Source: Halisarca cf. caerulea
Lineage: Eukaryota > Porifera > Demospongiae > Chondrillida > Halisarcidae
Direction of reading: 5' to 3'
Assembly: GCA_963170055.1 (NCBI GenBank)
Contig: CAUJGJ010000287.1
Coordinates: 233,201 to 297,200, forward strand
Length of the DNA stretch: 64,000 bases
Made by a program: the position numbers and the translations under genes. Below are positions 41,337 through 52,931 of the stretch, one piece after another. How positions within the stretch are numbered: position 1 is the stretch's first letter; each line of letters opens with the position of its first letter. The notes beneath the pieces were generated by a model. It saw nothing but the letters and a program-made list of their open reading frames with translations, had not been told where the DNA came from and did not search any database.

Positions 41337-44300
41337 TCAATTACGCCTACCTTTGACGTTGGTAGTATAGGCATATCCTGATGCAGGACCCAATCCATAG
41401 GCAACTAGCCCAAAACGATACCTGCCACCGACAGTCTCAACTTTGTGAAATGTAGCTTTAGTCATTTCCATCCTCAGTATAACAAATTCTTCACCATTTA
41501 CTATGGGAGCACGCAGCACTGGTGTACGTGATGATATTGGACGACCATCGATCATAATCAAACCATTGTCCTTTGCAGCTTTGGGTGCTATAATGTTTAC
41601 ATAGTTCTTCATGTAACGGTCAAAGGGAAAGCTGTTAAATTGAGACTGGTTACCAAATGATGTCAGGTCCCTTAGAATCACCATAGCTGGATCACCTCGA
41701 ACATCATGTCCTTGGCCCCTACTGAATTCCACAACCATTAATGGATGAGAGGCTTGGATTATACACACATCTCTGACTGAAATGGCAAATTCCCGAATTT
41801 GAGATGAATTCAAAATAAATTTTCTTGATGGCATAATATTGCAGGAGATATTAATGCCTGTATGATTGTGGACAGCAAGCAGTTTTATATGTGAGTTATC
41901 TCGTCTGCCCATAAATGATGATACTATATAATCTCTTCCTAGAACGTGTGTTGGAGGCATTTGCTCCAGCAAATGATCACAGTAGCGAATTCTTTGAGGC
42001 AAATTACCACATTCATGACCACTGTACACTGATACTGGATTGCTAGATATGATTTCAATACCTGTTAAGTCTGCAAGCGATGAAATGGTTAGTGTCTCAA
42101 ACAGTCCAATTATGAAGGTTTTCTCAGAGTATTGTGTTCTGTAATCCTTATTTCTGTAAACTTTTACATTTTGTAGTCCTCTTGGGAAAGTAATACGAAC
42201 TATTGTATTGGCAGCAGTTCCAATAATGTGAATTATTCCTTCTGGTTGTACACTGTATAAGTACTGATAGGTGGAGGCTACAGAAACCCCAAAGTATCGG
42301 TAATATCTTTCCCTTTGACCCTGTGTGTTGCTACTATACTCCTCCAAGCTGGAAGAAGGAAAGATACTAAAAGCTGCAGATGACCCTCGAGAGAAAATAG
42401 CCCCAAACAAACTGACTGTCTTTGCAGATGATACTCTGATGTGATAGTTATCATTCTTCAATAATTTTATAGTGAGTGGTTCACCTTCATTCAGAAATGT
42501 TACTCTCCTATCTGATCCATCTGATGAAAGGACATGAATGATGCCAGAGGATTCTGCTGCTGCAAACAAATATGTGGCAGTTCCTGTTTGACCATGCCAT
42601 TTCTTTGAGTAGCCAACATAATAATCAACGGTGCAGGAGCCTGTAAACAATATTAAAGCATAATGCATATGTAATATAAATAGCATATGTTGGTGCACAT
42701 GCAATACAGTGTTATAATTCAAAATTTAAATTTATATAGTCTGCAAGCGTACTGTAAATATTATATTGTACATTATGTATGTATTGAGAATGTAAGTGCA
42801 TGCGTGGGTATTTCTGCATATAATATAGTGGCATCCATACAGAATATTCCTTGATAAATACACTGCTGTATGCATGAGTAATCTATACTCACTTTCTTCG
42901 CAGTATTTTCCAGTCCACTGTGCAGAGCAAAGGCAGTTCCGAGGATTAATGTGCGTGCCCCCATTCAAGCACTCTTGATACAACTGCACAGAAAGTGATT
43001 GGTATCCTAAAATGTGTGGGGACCGAACTATACACTTATATTCACCGTGATAGTTTGGCAAAGTTGTGTCGAGAAGAAGGATGGATGAACGTCCATCAGG
43101 AGCAGAAGTAATTCTTGCTAATTCAGGCAGAGAATTGTTGAATCCTTCACGTTCCCAAGTGACATAAGCACCAACACAGTTGCAGTTTATTGTGCACTGA
43201 TACTTTAGAGAATTGACTTCTGAAGGAAGCTGCTTAAGGTTACATGAGAGGTCATCATTGTTTACAGAATTCTTTGCGGAAATTCTTACTAACAGTGTAA
43301 TATCTCGACTAGAGCTAACCGAAGCATAGAAAACTTGCATGTTATTCAAGTAAAAATGGTTTCTGCTTCGACTTACTGGCAATCTAGTAGAAAATGTATG
43401 CTTTCCTCCACTTGTATTCCAAGCATAATCATACTGAGTTGATCCAGGAAACTTGTAATCAAGAGAGCCATATATTGTAAAATCACTACTAGCTACAGAG
43501 CTGGAGAATAGCACTGATTGTGTGATATCTAATTCCAAAAAGAGTTTTAGATTTTGTTTTCTTCCCTTTGGTATTGCCAGTGCCAGCTCACTGTCTGCAG
43601 TCACAGCTATTATTGTATCACAAGTTTTCTTGTAAAGAGGAGTTACCAGTTGTTGGAGAGACTCAAAATCATACGCAAAGTGAGCTGAAGGAGTACCTGC
43701 AGCGGCCAATAATTCATTATTGTTAGTTTTATTTCCAACTCCCACAAAAAGTACTTCAATGCCTTTCATGATGGCTTCACGTGTTGGAGTAATAATATCA
43801 TCATAGGATCTCCCTTCGGTTACAACAATCATGATATGGATGGTGCCAGTGGAACGAGGCCTGGATCCAAAGTCTTCAGAGAAGCCAACAGTACGAGCTT
43901 GTGTGATAGCTTTCCCCGTGTAAGTGAAACCTCCAGGATACTCAATTCCCTGAATTGCATTCTGTATATCTTGTACACTGGTGTGATCATTCAGGCGGAA
44001 CTGATCTCTAATACCATTGCTGTAAACCATCAATCCAACCTGAACTTGATTGCTTCCTATGTTGTAGCGTCCACTCATTTCAGAGGCAAACTCAAGGTAT
44101 GTTTTGAAATTGTCCTCATGTATACTCCCAGATCCATCAAGCACAAATACTATGTCCATCTTGTTCCTACATTCGGCATTGCAGGAGTAAGTGCTAAATT
44201 CTTTATATGATATGTCAAAAAGAGCTGAAAATTTTTTGCCATAAATAGCTGCAAGAAACTCCCCCTGTTGTGATGGATATCTGGGAATGTCTTCGACCGT

Positions 44301-44801
44301 AAAACCTTGGCTATTCAAGCTTTCAATCAAGTCAAGAAGGGCAAAAAGAGCAGATACGATAGGTTTGTCAAGATCTGCATATGTGACACTGCTGGGCGAC
44401 ATGAAATAGACTTGAAATGCATGATAAACTGGTACAGTATACACCAAAGAACCATTTGTTCTCAAGTAAATGGAGTTCTGAACTTTGATAAATGTTTCTT
44501 GCTTAACGTGCCACAGACCACCCATGCCTGTTCCTTGTAGACGCTCACCATCCTTAGTTTCGAGGAACGCCAAGAAGCGCAGAAATCCTTTTGTTGAACC
44601 AAAAATTTGAGTATTTGTTTTTTCATCCACAGCTTCTTCAATAAATGATGCTGTCTCTTCTACAACTCTGCAGTAGCTTTTCAATGGTCTCACAGGAACT
44701 TTCCTACTATCATAACCTTCAGCTGAACATCCAGCAGTGAAGTAAAGAGCTAGGACTAGAAGATACACAGTTACCACCATCGTGATTCGTAACTGATGCA
44801 T
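41337..44801 (-). CDS. Secreted VWA-Ig-EGF-IgGFc-binding-domain protein
   Basis: Exon 1 is 44801-42893 and exon 2 is 42640-41337 (phase 1 junction, donor GTGAGT), giving about 1,070 residues. A signal peptide (MVVTVYLLVLALYFTAGCSA; the MHQLRIT start is also possible) precedes an N-terminal region of about 180 residues I do not recognise. Next come a VWA domain with MIDAS DGSGS and FTYTG (the later VTDG position reads VTEG), an Ig-like domain (YQCTIN to YHGEYKCIV) and an EGF-like module (CLNGG, CLCSAQWTGKYC). Exon 2 encodes an IgGFc-binding N-terminal domain (VSVYSGHECGNLPQR, IRYCDHLLEQMPP, VVEFSRGQGHD). Family members are secreted or surface adhesive proteins. The reading ends with NVKGRRN and a stop, but a GTAGGC donor lies at that point, so a further 3' exon is possible. 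Confidence 0.85.
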
Positions 44802-45875
44802 GCAAGGTCAGTAAATCTGTGGACTTTAAAGCCATCACACACACACAATGGGGGGGCTTCACCAGGGTATTGATAAGTTGTGTCATAATATTATATCATA
44901 ATATAGGCATAATAATCTGCACTCTTAATACAGTGGTGAATGCTAAAATTGATATGGTGGAACTCTGCACTCAAATGTTGCATTATCATTATCAGTAAGT
45001 GCCTATAATGCTATAATGAAGTAGACAAAACTTCCCTTTTGTTAGTGTGTACTGGACATTCAGTAAGAAGTATTATACAGTACTTAAGCTTATACTGTAA
45101 TTCACTATATATGCTGTATAGCAATACAAATTAATGCAGTGCTCATCAGTATGCACTGTGGGTATGCACATGTGCATAATATGTGCATACATGCATGCTC
45201 GAGTGCTCGTGGATGAAACTGCCATCAGACTTAGTGCAGAGATGTGCTCCTGCCAAATACTTGACGTGTATGCTATACTGTGAGTCATGTGCGCATGTAA
45301 TGAATTGTCATTTGTGAGCTCCATGCACACATAGTGTACACGCAGTGCATACAGTACATATAAGCACACATCGAGTTCACATGCATGCTTATGCTCACAT
45401 CGCAACACAGTCTACAAGTTTATGGATGTGTATTGGTATTGTGTCGGTTGTCTGTTGCAATACAGTGAATCTGCTTTATCCAACAACATGTGCCAGATAT
45501 ATCTGGTGTTGGATAAACCATGCTGGTAGAATTGTGTAGAGTTCAGCAATAAGATTCACAACACGGTGTCAAATAAATGAGGTTTCCGGATGAACCAGTG
45601 TCAAATTAATCAGATGTGACTGTATACACTTTTCAACCATTATTCTCAGATTTCATCCTAACAGAAACAACATCATTTATAAGCAATAACATAGCCAAAT
45701 ACGTATGTACACACATTACTTGAAACTCTAGTAATTCCAATAATACAGGATGAATCCGTACATGAGTGTCATCACTGAAGCCTTTATAATTCGATAATTG
45801 TTAATGCATAGCACTGCTGTTTGCAACATGACTGTATAAGTGTACATCATGAGAGCAGATGCTTATATATATATA
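44802..45875. other. Upstream region of the VWA gene, no further gene
   Basis: This should hold the promoter and 5' UTR of the minus-strand VWA gene. I see no clear TATA box near the start codon. It contains the MITE at 45463-45622. Confidence 0.35.
45463..45622. mobile_element. MITE, CAGTGAATCTGCTTTATCC...ACTG
   Basis: The ends are cagtgaatctgctttatcca and tcagatgtgactg, flanked by TA on both sides. Internal ggataaacca and ttatccaaca blocks relate it to 16630-16814 and 51820-51977. Confidence 0.75.
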
Positions 45876-46051
45876 CAGTCAAACCTCGATAGTGAGTACA
45901 CTTGGGAACCCTCCAAATTGCTACTCACTATCAGTAGTACTTGCTAACCATATAGATTTGTAATATGGTTTATAAGCTGGGGTATCATATCCTTGTACTT
46001 CCTAACCAGGTATTACTCACTAACAGTGTTCTCACTAACGAGGTTCTACTG
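45876..46051. mobile_element. MITE, CAGTCAAACCTCG...CGAGGTTCTACTG
   Basis: The terminal inverted repeats are cagtcaaacctcgatagtga and tcactaacgaggttctactg, with TA flanks. Interior tactcactatcag phrases are shared with 49280-49455. The structure fits a pogo/mariner-derived non-autonomous element. Confidence 0.82.
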
Positions 46052-46152
<101 letters not shown>

Positions 46153-46299
46153 AGAAAAATGTTATTAATAACAATAATAATATTATAACTAACAATGTAC
46201 GTATATGCATACATAAAACAAAACAGTACACCTACAACATACATCCAAAGAAAAAACAAAACAATCAAATAAACGAAAGACAACAACAAATTAAAACAA

Positions 46300-46338
<39 letters not shown>
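46300..46338. repeat. (ATT)n microsatellite
   Basis: Pure ATT trinucleotide tract about 110 bp downstream of the retroelement 3' end. Confidence 0.95.
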
Positions 46339-46342
<4 letters not shown>

Positions 46343-46516
46343 TGAAAAGGAGGAAAAAAAGGCCTGCTCTACTACACAAACACACACATACACACACAAT
46401 GCCATGCTAAATAAGAAATCAAACTGTACAACAACCTAAGATGGATGATGTGTTAAATCTCTGAATACAAGCACTGATTTGCTGACACAGTTTTAAATAA
46501 GACAGTGGATCTTTAG

Positions 46517-48350
46517 TTATTTGTCTAGTGTGCATGCTGAGATCATGAAAAATGAGATAGCATCTCTACCAAAAGATCCGGATGATTCCACGGCAATTGG
46601 AATGAAATTGTACTTATTTTGGAGCTCGGCATAAACTTGGCACTTGAGGGAAGCAGCTCTATTAGCCACAAGACCCGTACCTGAGGATGCCAAATGAATA
46701 TTTGAGTGGGCAAAGGTATCATGGCAGGTAACGTCCCACACAAGACACCGTCCATCTGACCAGGGTATGATGGAGACACCATCAGGGCGTTTTCCATCAG
46801 ACCGGCAGAGACCCCTTGGTTCCAAAGTGGCTGGAATATTCACCGCTGAAAGAGCCCGTTTGATGATGTCATTGAGGGCAGAGTGTCTAGGTAGTCTGCC
46901 CTGGCTCCGTCGGCAGCTTAAGCCGTATAAGCCTGATTCCTCGACTCGATCACCACAAAGAGGGCAATCATGTGGTAAACAGAGAGAACACCCAAGGCGA
47001 AGGCCCACTGCCACCCGAACACAGTCATCATCCATGCAAGCGAAGGCCTAGGGATGAGATGGGAGGAGCACTAAGCCAAGCGCCGGATTCCTTCTGTTGG
47101 GCAGCCAAAAGTCTAGCTCTTGAAGTGGAGTCTGCCGAACTGGTGAGCAAATGAACAGCTGCATCCACTATGGGTGTATCCCAAGCCTTCTGAGAGCCTG
47201 CACTACTTCCCGAAGGGGGGTCCCCAGGGTGGTAGCTGTTCCAAAGCCTGAGTGCTTCCAGCTGGAAAGTGCAGGTTGCCAATTCGGAAGTTAACCGAGG
47301 TGAGAGGAGGGCCAAAGAGATTGAGAAGGTACCGGCAGCAGAAGCCAGGAAGGCAGAAGGTGCCAGCATGGTAGCGCTCCTTATCCCCAACCCCCCAGAG
47401 TTGGCTTCTGTACCTCCAATGGGGGAACCAAGCAGTACAGCCCGGGATGGCACAGTGGGATGCAGGGATGGAAAACGAGAAAGCATCTCAAGCTTTGACT
47501 GCTCGTCCTTGCAGATAATCTCTGACTTGCTGTGGTTCAGGAACAAATTGAACTCACTGGCAATTCTTTCCAAATGTAGCAAGTCCGATTGTACATCATC
47601 CAAAGTGTCCCCCAAAGTTCCATTATCTAGGTAGAACACCTTAATTTCTGATTTGAGCTCACCAATAAGATCATGGATGGTCAGGCAAAAGAGAAGAGCT
47701 AGGACCAAGAGGGTCCCCTTGCTGAACACCTTCTGCGGAATGGATAATGCGGTTCCCAAAGAACAAAAAAGAAGGGAGCTGGTACGCAGCAAATGCCAGA
47801 GGGAAGATCTGAGGGGCCTTTTCCAAAACTGCATGGAACATCTTGTCATGGCGGATACTGTTAAAGGCATTTTTGAAGTCCAATTTCAGCATCAGGTGAC
47901 CTTCTTCCATCCTAGATAAAAATGACCTTGCAGCATGAACAGCAGCCTCTGCTCCCTTGGGGGTTCCAAAACCTAGCTGCAGTGGGAAAAGTAGGGATCC
48001 CATGTCCTCAAAGATGAAGGCATTCATACACTTGGCTGCCAAACGACGTGAAGTGCACCCCACTGCAAGGGTCTGATGCCTCCATCCTTCTTGTTAAGCC
48101 CGATTAAGTTTGCCCCAAACAAGAATGGACGTGCAGAAGGATGGACCTTTCCAGAAATGACAAAGTTGACAAAACTGGTTAGGGAGTCAATCAACATAGT
48201 AACACTTTGGCAGTAAGTGATCATGTCTTTAAGGTGTTGAAGATGAAGGCCATCTGGACCGCCAGCTGAGCCAGCAGGGGAAGAAAAGATGGCCTTGGTG
48301 ATGGAAGTGGCAGACAGTATAGGGGGGTCACATGGAGATTGTGCAGATGG
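46517..48350 (-). pseudogene. Retroelement reverse transcriptase with C-terminal zinc finger and PD-(D/E)XK-like domain, broken
   Basis: The minus strand gives successive RT blocks: SSPAGSAGGPDGLHLQHLKD, GLNKKDGGIRPL, then (frame change near 48060) CTSRRLAAKC, LKLDFKNAFNSIRHD and GVQQGDPLGP. After a second change near 47720 come LTIHDLIGELKSEIK and FYLDNGTLGD. The usual YxDD reads YLDN, losing a catalytic Asp. A third change near 47035 leads to CPLCGDRVEESG (zinc-finger-like), then KRPDGVSIIPW and LVWDVT, a PD-(D/E)XK nuclease-like core, ending TLDK. The 5' end is truncated beside a TA microsatellite. Class (non-LTR-like) is inferred. It is inactive. Confidence 0.8.
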
Positions 48351-48398
48351 TTAAGAAGAATCAGGGGGAGCAGGGGGATGTATTTATATATATTATAC

Positions 48399-48401
<3 letters not shown>

Positions 48402-48432
<31 letters not shown>
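48402..48432. repeat. (TA)n microsatellite
   Basis: TA tract at the truncated 5' end of the retroelement pseudogene. Confidence 0.95.
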
Positions 48433-48439
<7 letters not shown>

Positions 48440-48564
48440 TAATGTTATATATACAGCATATAATACATGTATATATATATAGTACATCTAATAATGTATA
48501 TACCATACACATTTAAGTTTTCATGTGGTTTTATATCTGCAGTTTATATATATACATATATATA

Positions 48565-48744
48565 CAGTGAAAGCTGTCTATTGTGGTCACTGTGTAATGC
48601 AGCCACCTGCATGTCTATACCAGCCACTAATTCTTCTCCGAATCAGCAGTAATGTATGGTATTCTACCTCATTAAAGCAGCCACCTGTCTATAACAGTCA
48701 AAAAATTTTACCCCAATGGTGACCGCAATAAACAGGTTCCACTG
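48565..48744. mobile_element. MITE, CAGTGAAAGCTGTCTATTG...ACTG
   Basis: The ends are cagtgaaagctgtctattgt and gcaataaacaggttccactg, flanked by TA. Internal gcagccacctg and tctata phrases occur in both orientations. Confidence 0.8.
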
Positions 48745-49092
48745 TATATATATATATATATGCTGTACAGGCGGCAAAGCGCCACCTGTACAGTGAGCTG
48801 TGCACGTCCCATCACTTTGTCCCAGTGGCGCTCGAGTCCACAGGTGTTTTTTGGGAAGGATGCGTTGCATTTTTCAAAGATCTGGGTAATGGCACTAGGA
48901 TGCACACTGGTGACCCACTCTCCTATTTGAAATTGTGCCAACGGATAAGTGTGATTATTCAACGATTTAATTGCATGGCCATCCTTGATACTTGCTGTAA
49001 AGCATCTCTGTGATTAACTATAAACTATGTATTGTTTCTTTTTTTGTGTGTCTGTCTTTTTCTTTTGCCCATGTGTGTACTTATGCATAATA

Positions 49093-49097
<5 letters not shown>

Positions 49098-49143
<46 letters not shown>
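49098..49143. repeat. (TA)n microsatellite
   Basis: About 46 bp of TA followed by short ATA and AT-rich repeats up to about 49230. Confidence 0.97.
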
Positions 49144-49150
<7 letters not shown>

Positions 49151-49279
49151 AATAATAATAAAGAAAAAAATATATATGTATATATATATGCATGTATATA
49201 TATATATATAATATTATATATAATATTATATATTCAGTATATAATGCCTGTATATATACAGTACATCAAATAATATATA

Positions 49280-49455
49280 CAGTAGAACTTGGATAGTAAG
49301 TACCCTCAAGGGAAAGAAAAATAAGTACTCACTATCAGAGGTACTTACTATCCAAGGTGCTTTCAATGGTAATGCATGAGGTAGGGACAGAGCAATAAGT
49401 ACTTATTATCCAGGAGTACTTACTAACCCATGTACTTACTAACAGAGTTTGACTG
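49280..49455. mobile_element. MITE, CAGTAGAACTTGGATAG...ACTG
   Basis: The ends are cagtagaacttggatagtaa and actaacagagtttgactg, with TA on both sides. It is the same family as 45876-46051, sharing tactcactatcag-type interiors. Confidence 0.8.
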
Positions 49456-49619
49456 TATACCATATGCATTTTAGTTTTCATATGGTTTTATGCCAGCAGT
49501 TTTCGGGCACGTACTATATACGAAAGTTTACACCCATGAAAACTAGATCCAGCTTATGTGCAATGGGCTAACCATGGTTGTCTGCGAATATTAAATGCAA
49601 AACTTGCTAAATTGTGAAA

Positions 49620-49757
49620 TAAATACACATACATACAAATTCATACATACGTACATACATACATACAAAGTCACACATACATATACGCATACATACATAT
49701 ACATGCAATGCACACATACATACTTACACCCACTACATACATACATACTGTACATAC
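49620..49757. repeat. ACAT/ATAC-rich tetranucleotide repeat
   Basis: An irregular array of cata-c/acat units. Frames read through it on either strand are low complexity and not genes. Confidence 0.9.
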
Positions 49758-49867
49758 AACAATATATCTCCCATGCATGATCTGCATGCATGGGTGCATG
49801 GCTCACATTAGCTAGGGAAGCTGTCTTCTTTTAAACTCTTACAAGACTTTCAAGGTTTTGTTAGTTG

Positions 49868-50141
49868 GAATAATCTTGAGCAAACACGTAGCAAAAAATA
49901 TTCAAGAAAATCTTCAATAAAAATCTTCACAACAAAAATTGGACGTTTTGGTCACACAGGCAAGACAAGATAGCCTGTCAGCTACATACAAATCAAAAAT
50001 TACTACATCATGAGGTTTGGATTCAGATTTACATGTAGCTGACGAAGGCCTATATTGCCGAAACGTCCGATTTGTGTTATAAAGATTTTTGTTGAAAATT
50101 ATATTGAAGCTTTTTTGCTACGTGTTTGCTCAAGATTATTC
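49868..50141. mobile_element. Foldback element with about 80-bp inverted arms and a hammerhead-like motif
   Basis: The left arm (49868-49949) runs from gaataatcttgagcaaacac to ggacgtttt. It is an imperfect reverse complement of 50061-50141. The central 110 bp hold ctgacga (50039-50045), ggc, loop, gcc, then gaaac (50060-50064). These boxes resemble the conserved core of hammerhead ribozymes known from Penelope-like retroelements. An extra A after the first box departs from the consensus. Confidence 0.6.
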
Positions 50142-50338
50142 TGACAAACATTATAGAACGTAGCGATGAGCCTCTATATGATATTATTTTCAAGGTTCTG
50201 GTTGTTAGGCTAGAGCATCGATGGATCCAAAAAAAGGCAATATCATCTGATAACTCTGGCTTTGGATACCACCAAGTGCCAATGTACAGTGCCTGTGACC
50301 TGGCACTTCATTAATAGGTCAACATGATTGATGCCAAT

Positions 50339-50444
50339 GATTGTGATGTCTTCCTGCTGAAGGCCAGGTCTACTCTACATGATCCCAGGACATCCTGGGA
50401 TCATGTAGAGTCGACCTGGCCTTCAGAAGGAGGACATCACAATC
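50339..50444. repeat. Near-perfect 52-bp-arm hairpin
   Basis: The arms 50339-50390 and 50393-50444 are reverse complements with about three mismatches and only two bases between them. The tip is gatcccaggacatcctgggatc. A palindrome this long and tight would extrude or form a very stable RNA hairpin if transcribed. Confidence 0.95.
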
Positions 50445-52931
50445 TGATGTGGTGGAAATAATGGTCAAGGAAATTAATGTTTATATGTCATGATCTATGA
50501 TTTTCAATGTCATATATTCTCTTCAAATCCTCAGGCTTTGTACATCTGTTTGATGGCATGAAGAGATTCATGCATAATTATCGGGGAAAAAAAACACAAG
50601 AGAAATTTCATGTATTGTTGAAGCATACTGTAATAATTATACAGTAGTGATTATAGGTGCAAGGAATAGGAATTATAGGAACAAACCCCTAGGCATGACA
50701 TGCAAGATAGCCTGTATGCGGTGACCTCCGTCCCCCCCCCCTCCCCCCCTCAATCTGATAAACACACTTATTCATCAAAGGCTTCATGTAATGAATTCAC
50801 AAGTGTCAATACAACATCAGCCCCTAGGGGCATAGCCAGGGGTTTAAATTAGAAACGTTAAGGTAAAGAAATGAGCAAACTTGTGCATGGTCATGCATGC
50901 CCAATGCAGGTTTGTACTCCATAAAATGGCTGCTACATACACTAATGGTAATGAGACCTATAACAACTCAAATTAAAGTGTGTTTTGGATACTTTCAAAG
51001 CTTTCTCAGGATAGAAAACTGATTCATTGCAAGTGCCCTGTAAACTTTTCAAGCTTTTAGGAGTGACTCACATAATTACGCATACTGTAATGAGTCACAG
51101 TTCCAATGGGATCAAAATACGTATAATATTATTTCAGTTCTGAAATCCTGAAAAGAGGGTGGGTGGAGCATTTACCCCTTTTGCTACCCTGGGCCTTGGC
51201 TCCACCCCTGCTCTAATCTACCAAACCTATTATTCATCACATGAATTCCATTGGTCCAATGGGAACCACACTCCATGCAGCTCTGTTCATGTGTACCAAG
51301 GACTACTTACCTAATAACAATCACACTCAATTAAGGTTAATGGAACAATTGAACTCAAAGAACTATAAAACTATTATACTGTAGCTAGGTACAAGGTTGC
51401 TTCAGTGGATGACTTCTACAGGTTGATACTCTTAATCGGTCAATATGCTGCACATGATCACACACCACTCACTGCTTGCATGTTATCACAGCCTTACAGA
51501 AATTGTTATTAATTGTACCCCAGCTATAGTGTGGTTCTCAAACAAAAAAGATTCACAAAATTATAGTGAGACAATGAAATGATTGTTCCATGTATTGGTG
51601 GACTTGCATGTGAGGTTTTACTGTGTGTTATTGTGTTATGTACTGACTTCCAGGTATATTATATATAGAACCTGAAATCTGATAAGGTACATGCGTACGT
51701 TGGAAGCAAAAGATGTCATTCATAAGTAGAGTTCCATTGCATTTTTTCATACAATAATATTTATTATCAATGTCATTGATCCCGAGCAGATCCTACAGTT
51801 AGCAATCCTTCACATTATGCAGTCACATCTGATTTATCCAAGACTGGCCAACTTATAGTTTACCTGAAAGCTTCATTTATCCAACACTGTGATTCACACC
51901 TGATTTATCCAACACCTGTTTTATCTGACGTACACATTAGCACAGATGTATGTGGTTGGATAAGCAAGGGCCCACTGTATACATGCGTACATTTGTCTCC
52001 AATTGTGCATGCACGTGACAGAAAATATTTAATATAAGTTCAACATTGAGGTATAATATTGTGCCAAAAGAATACGTATATCACATTTACACATACTTAC
52101 TAGAGGTTACTACTAAACCACTATAATAATATTATTATGTGCATTACATGCAATATGTAACAACTCCTGAAACCTCTGAGTCAATGGAGTATATGTACAT
52201 ACTTCAGTGCATGTCATTGTATACTTCAAAGGCGCTAGTCAGTCATGAACCACTATACTGTGGCTCATATATATGCAGGGATGATGTGAAAAAAACATGA
52301 CTGCCTATACGCAATATATATATAGGGCTGACATATGCACTCTCTGCTTGTAGACTGGACATGTGCGCATGCATGTATATGCCATGTGCTTTAATTCGTG
52401 CACGACTTTTGATCAGGATGCACCACATGACATTGTATATATTATATTAAAATTTTATGGAAATTAACATTCCCTGTAAAGACTATCGTATTAATGCTGT
52501 ATAATAATAATATGCATGCCTTGTACCCTGGGCCTTTTTGCATCATAATAGCTAGTGCAGTCATGTATGCATGCACAACTGCAAGACAATTATATGAAGT
52601 ATAACTAAGAAAGTACAGTATTGTAATATTACTGTACCTTTTTATGAGTTTATTGCATGAATCATCGATTGCATGATCATCCTTGAACATTATCCATATA
52701 TATATGCATGTGTGTGTGTGTGTATCATAATATTATATTATTTATAATGCAATAATTAAGAGTGTAGAAGGAAATTCCTACTATCTACAGTATACTTAGA
52801 ATTCACAATTTCACTGTAAACTGTATTATTCAACGTACACAGAAATACAATGGTGTTTCAACAAACATGGTCTTTGCTACTGGTTACTATGCACAATAGT
52901 TCCTAAAGTTACAAGTTCAGTTTGCATCCCT
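50445..52931. other. Intergenic; no gene recognised
   Basis: Contains a C-rich run (50731-50748), a short hairpin near 51170-51210 (gggtggagc with ggctccaccc), the MITE at 51820, and the left part of the tandem duplication (from about 51.8 kb). No exon is supported. The stretch next to 52931 is the 3' UTR of the minus-strand gene. Confidence 0.5.
51820..51977. mobile_element. MITE, CAGTCACATCTGATTTATCC...GGGCCCACTG
   Basis: It begins cagtcacatctgatttatcc and ends gataagcaagggcccactg, followed by TA. It is related to 16630-16814 (which starts cagtgggccc, the complement of this end). A diverged copy lies at the matching position in the next duplication unit, about 57010-57170. Confidence 0.75.

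Noticed and set aside
50339..50444. Interpretation of the hairpin as an intrinsic transcription terminator
   Set aside because: The genome is eukaryotic, and the hairpin is far longer than such terminators and lacks a following T run.
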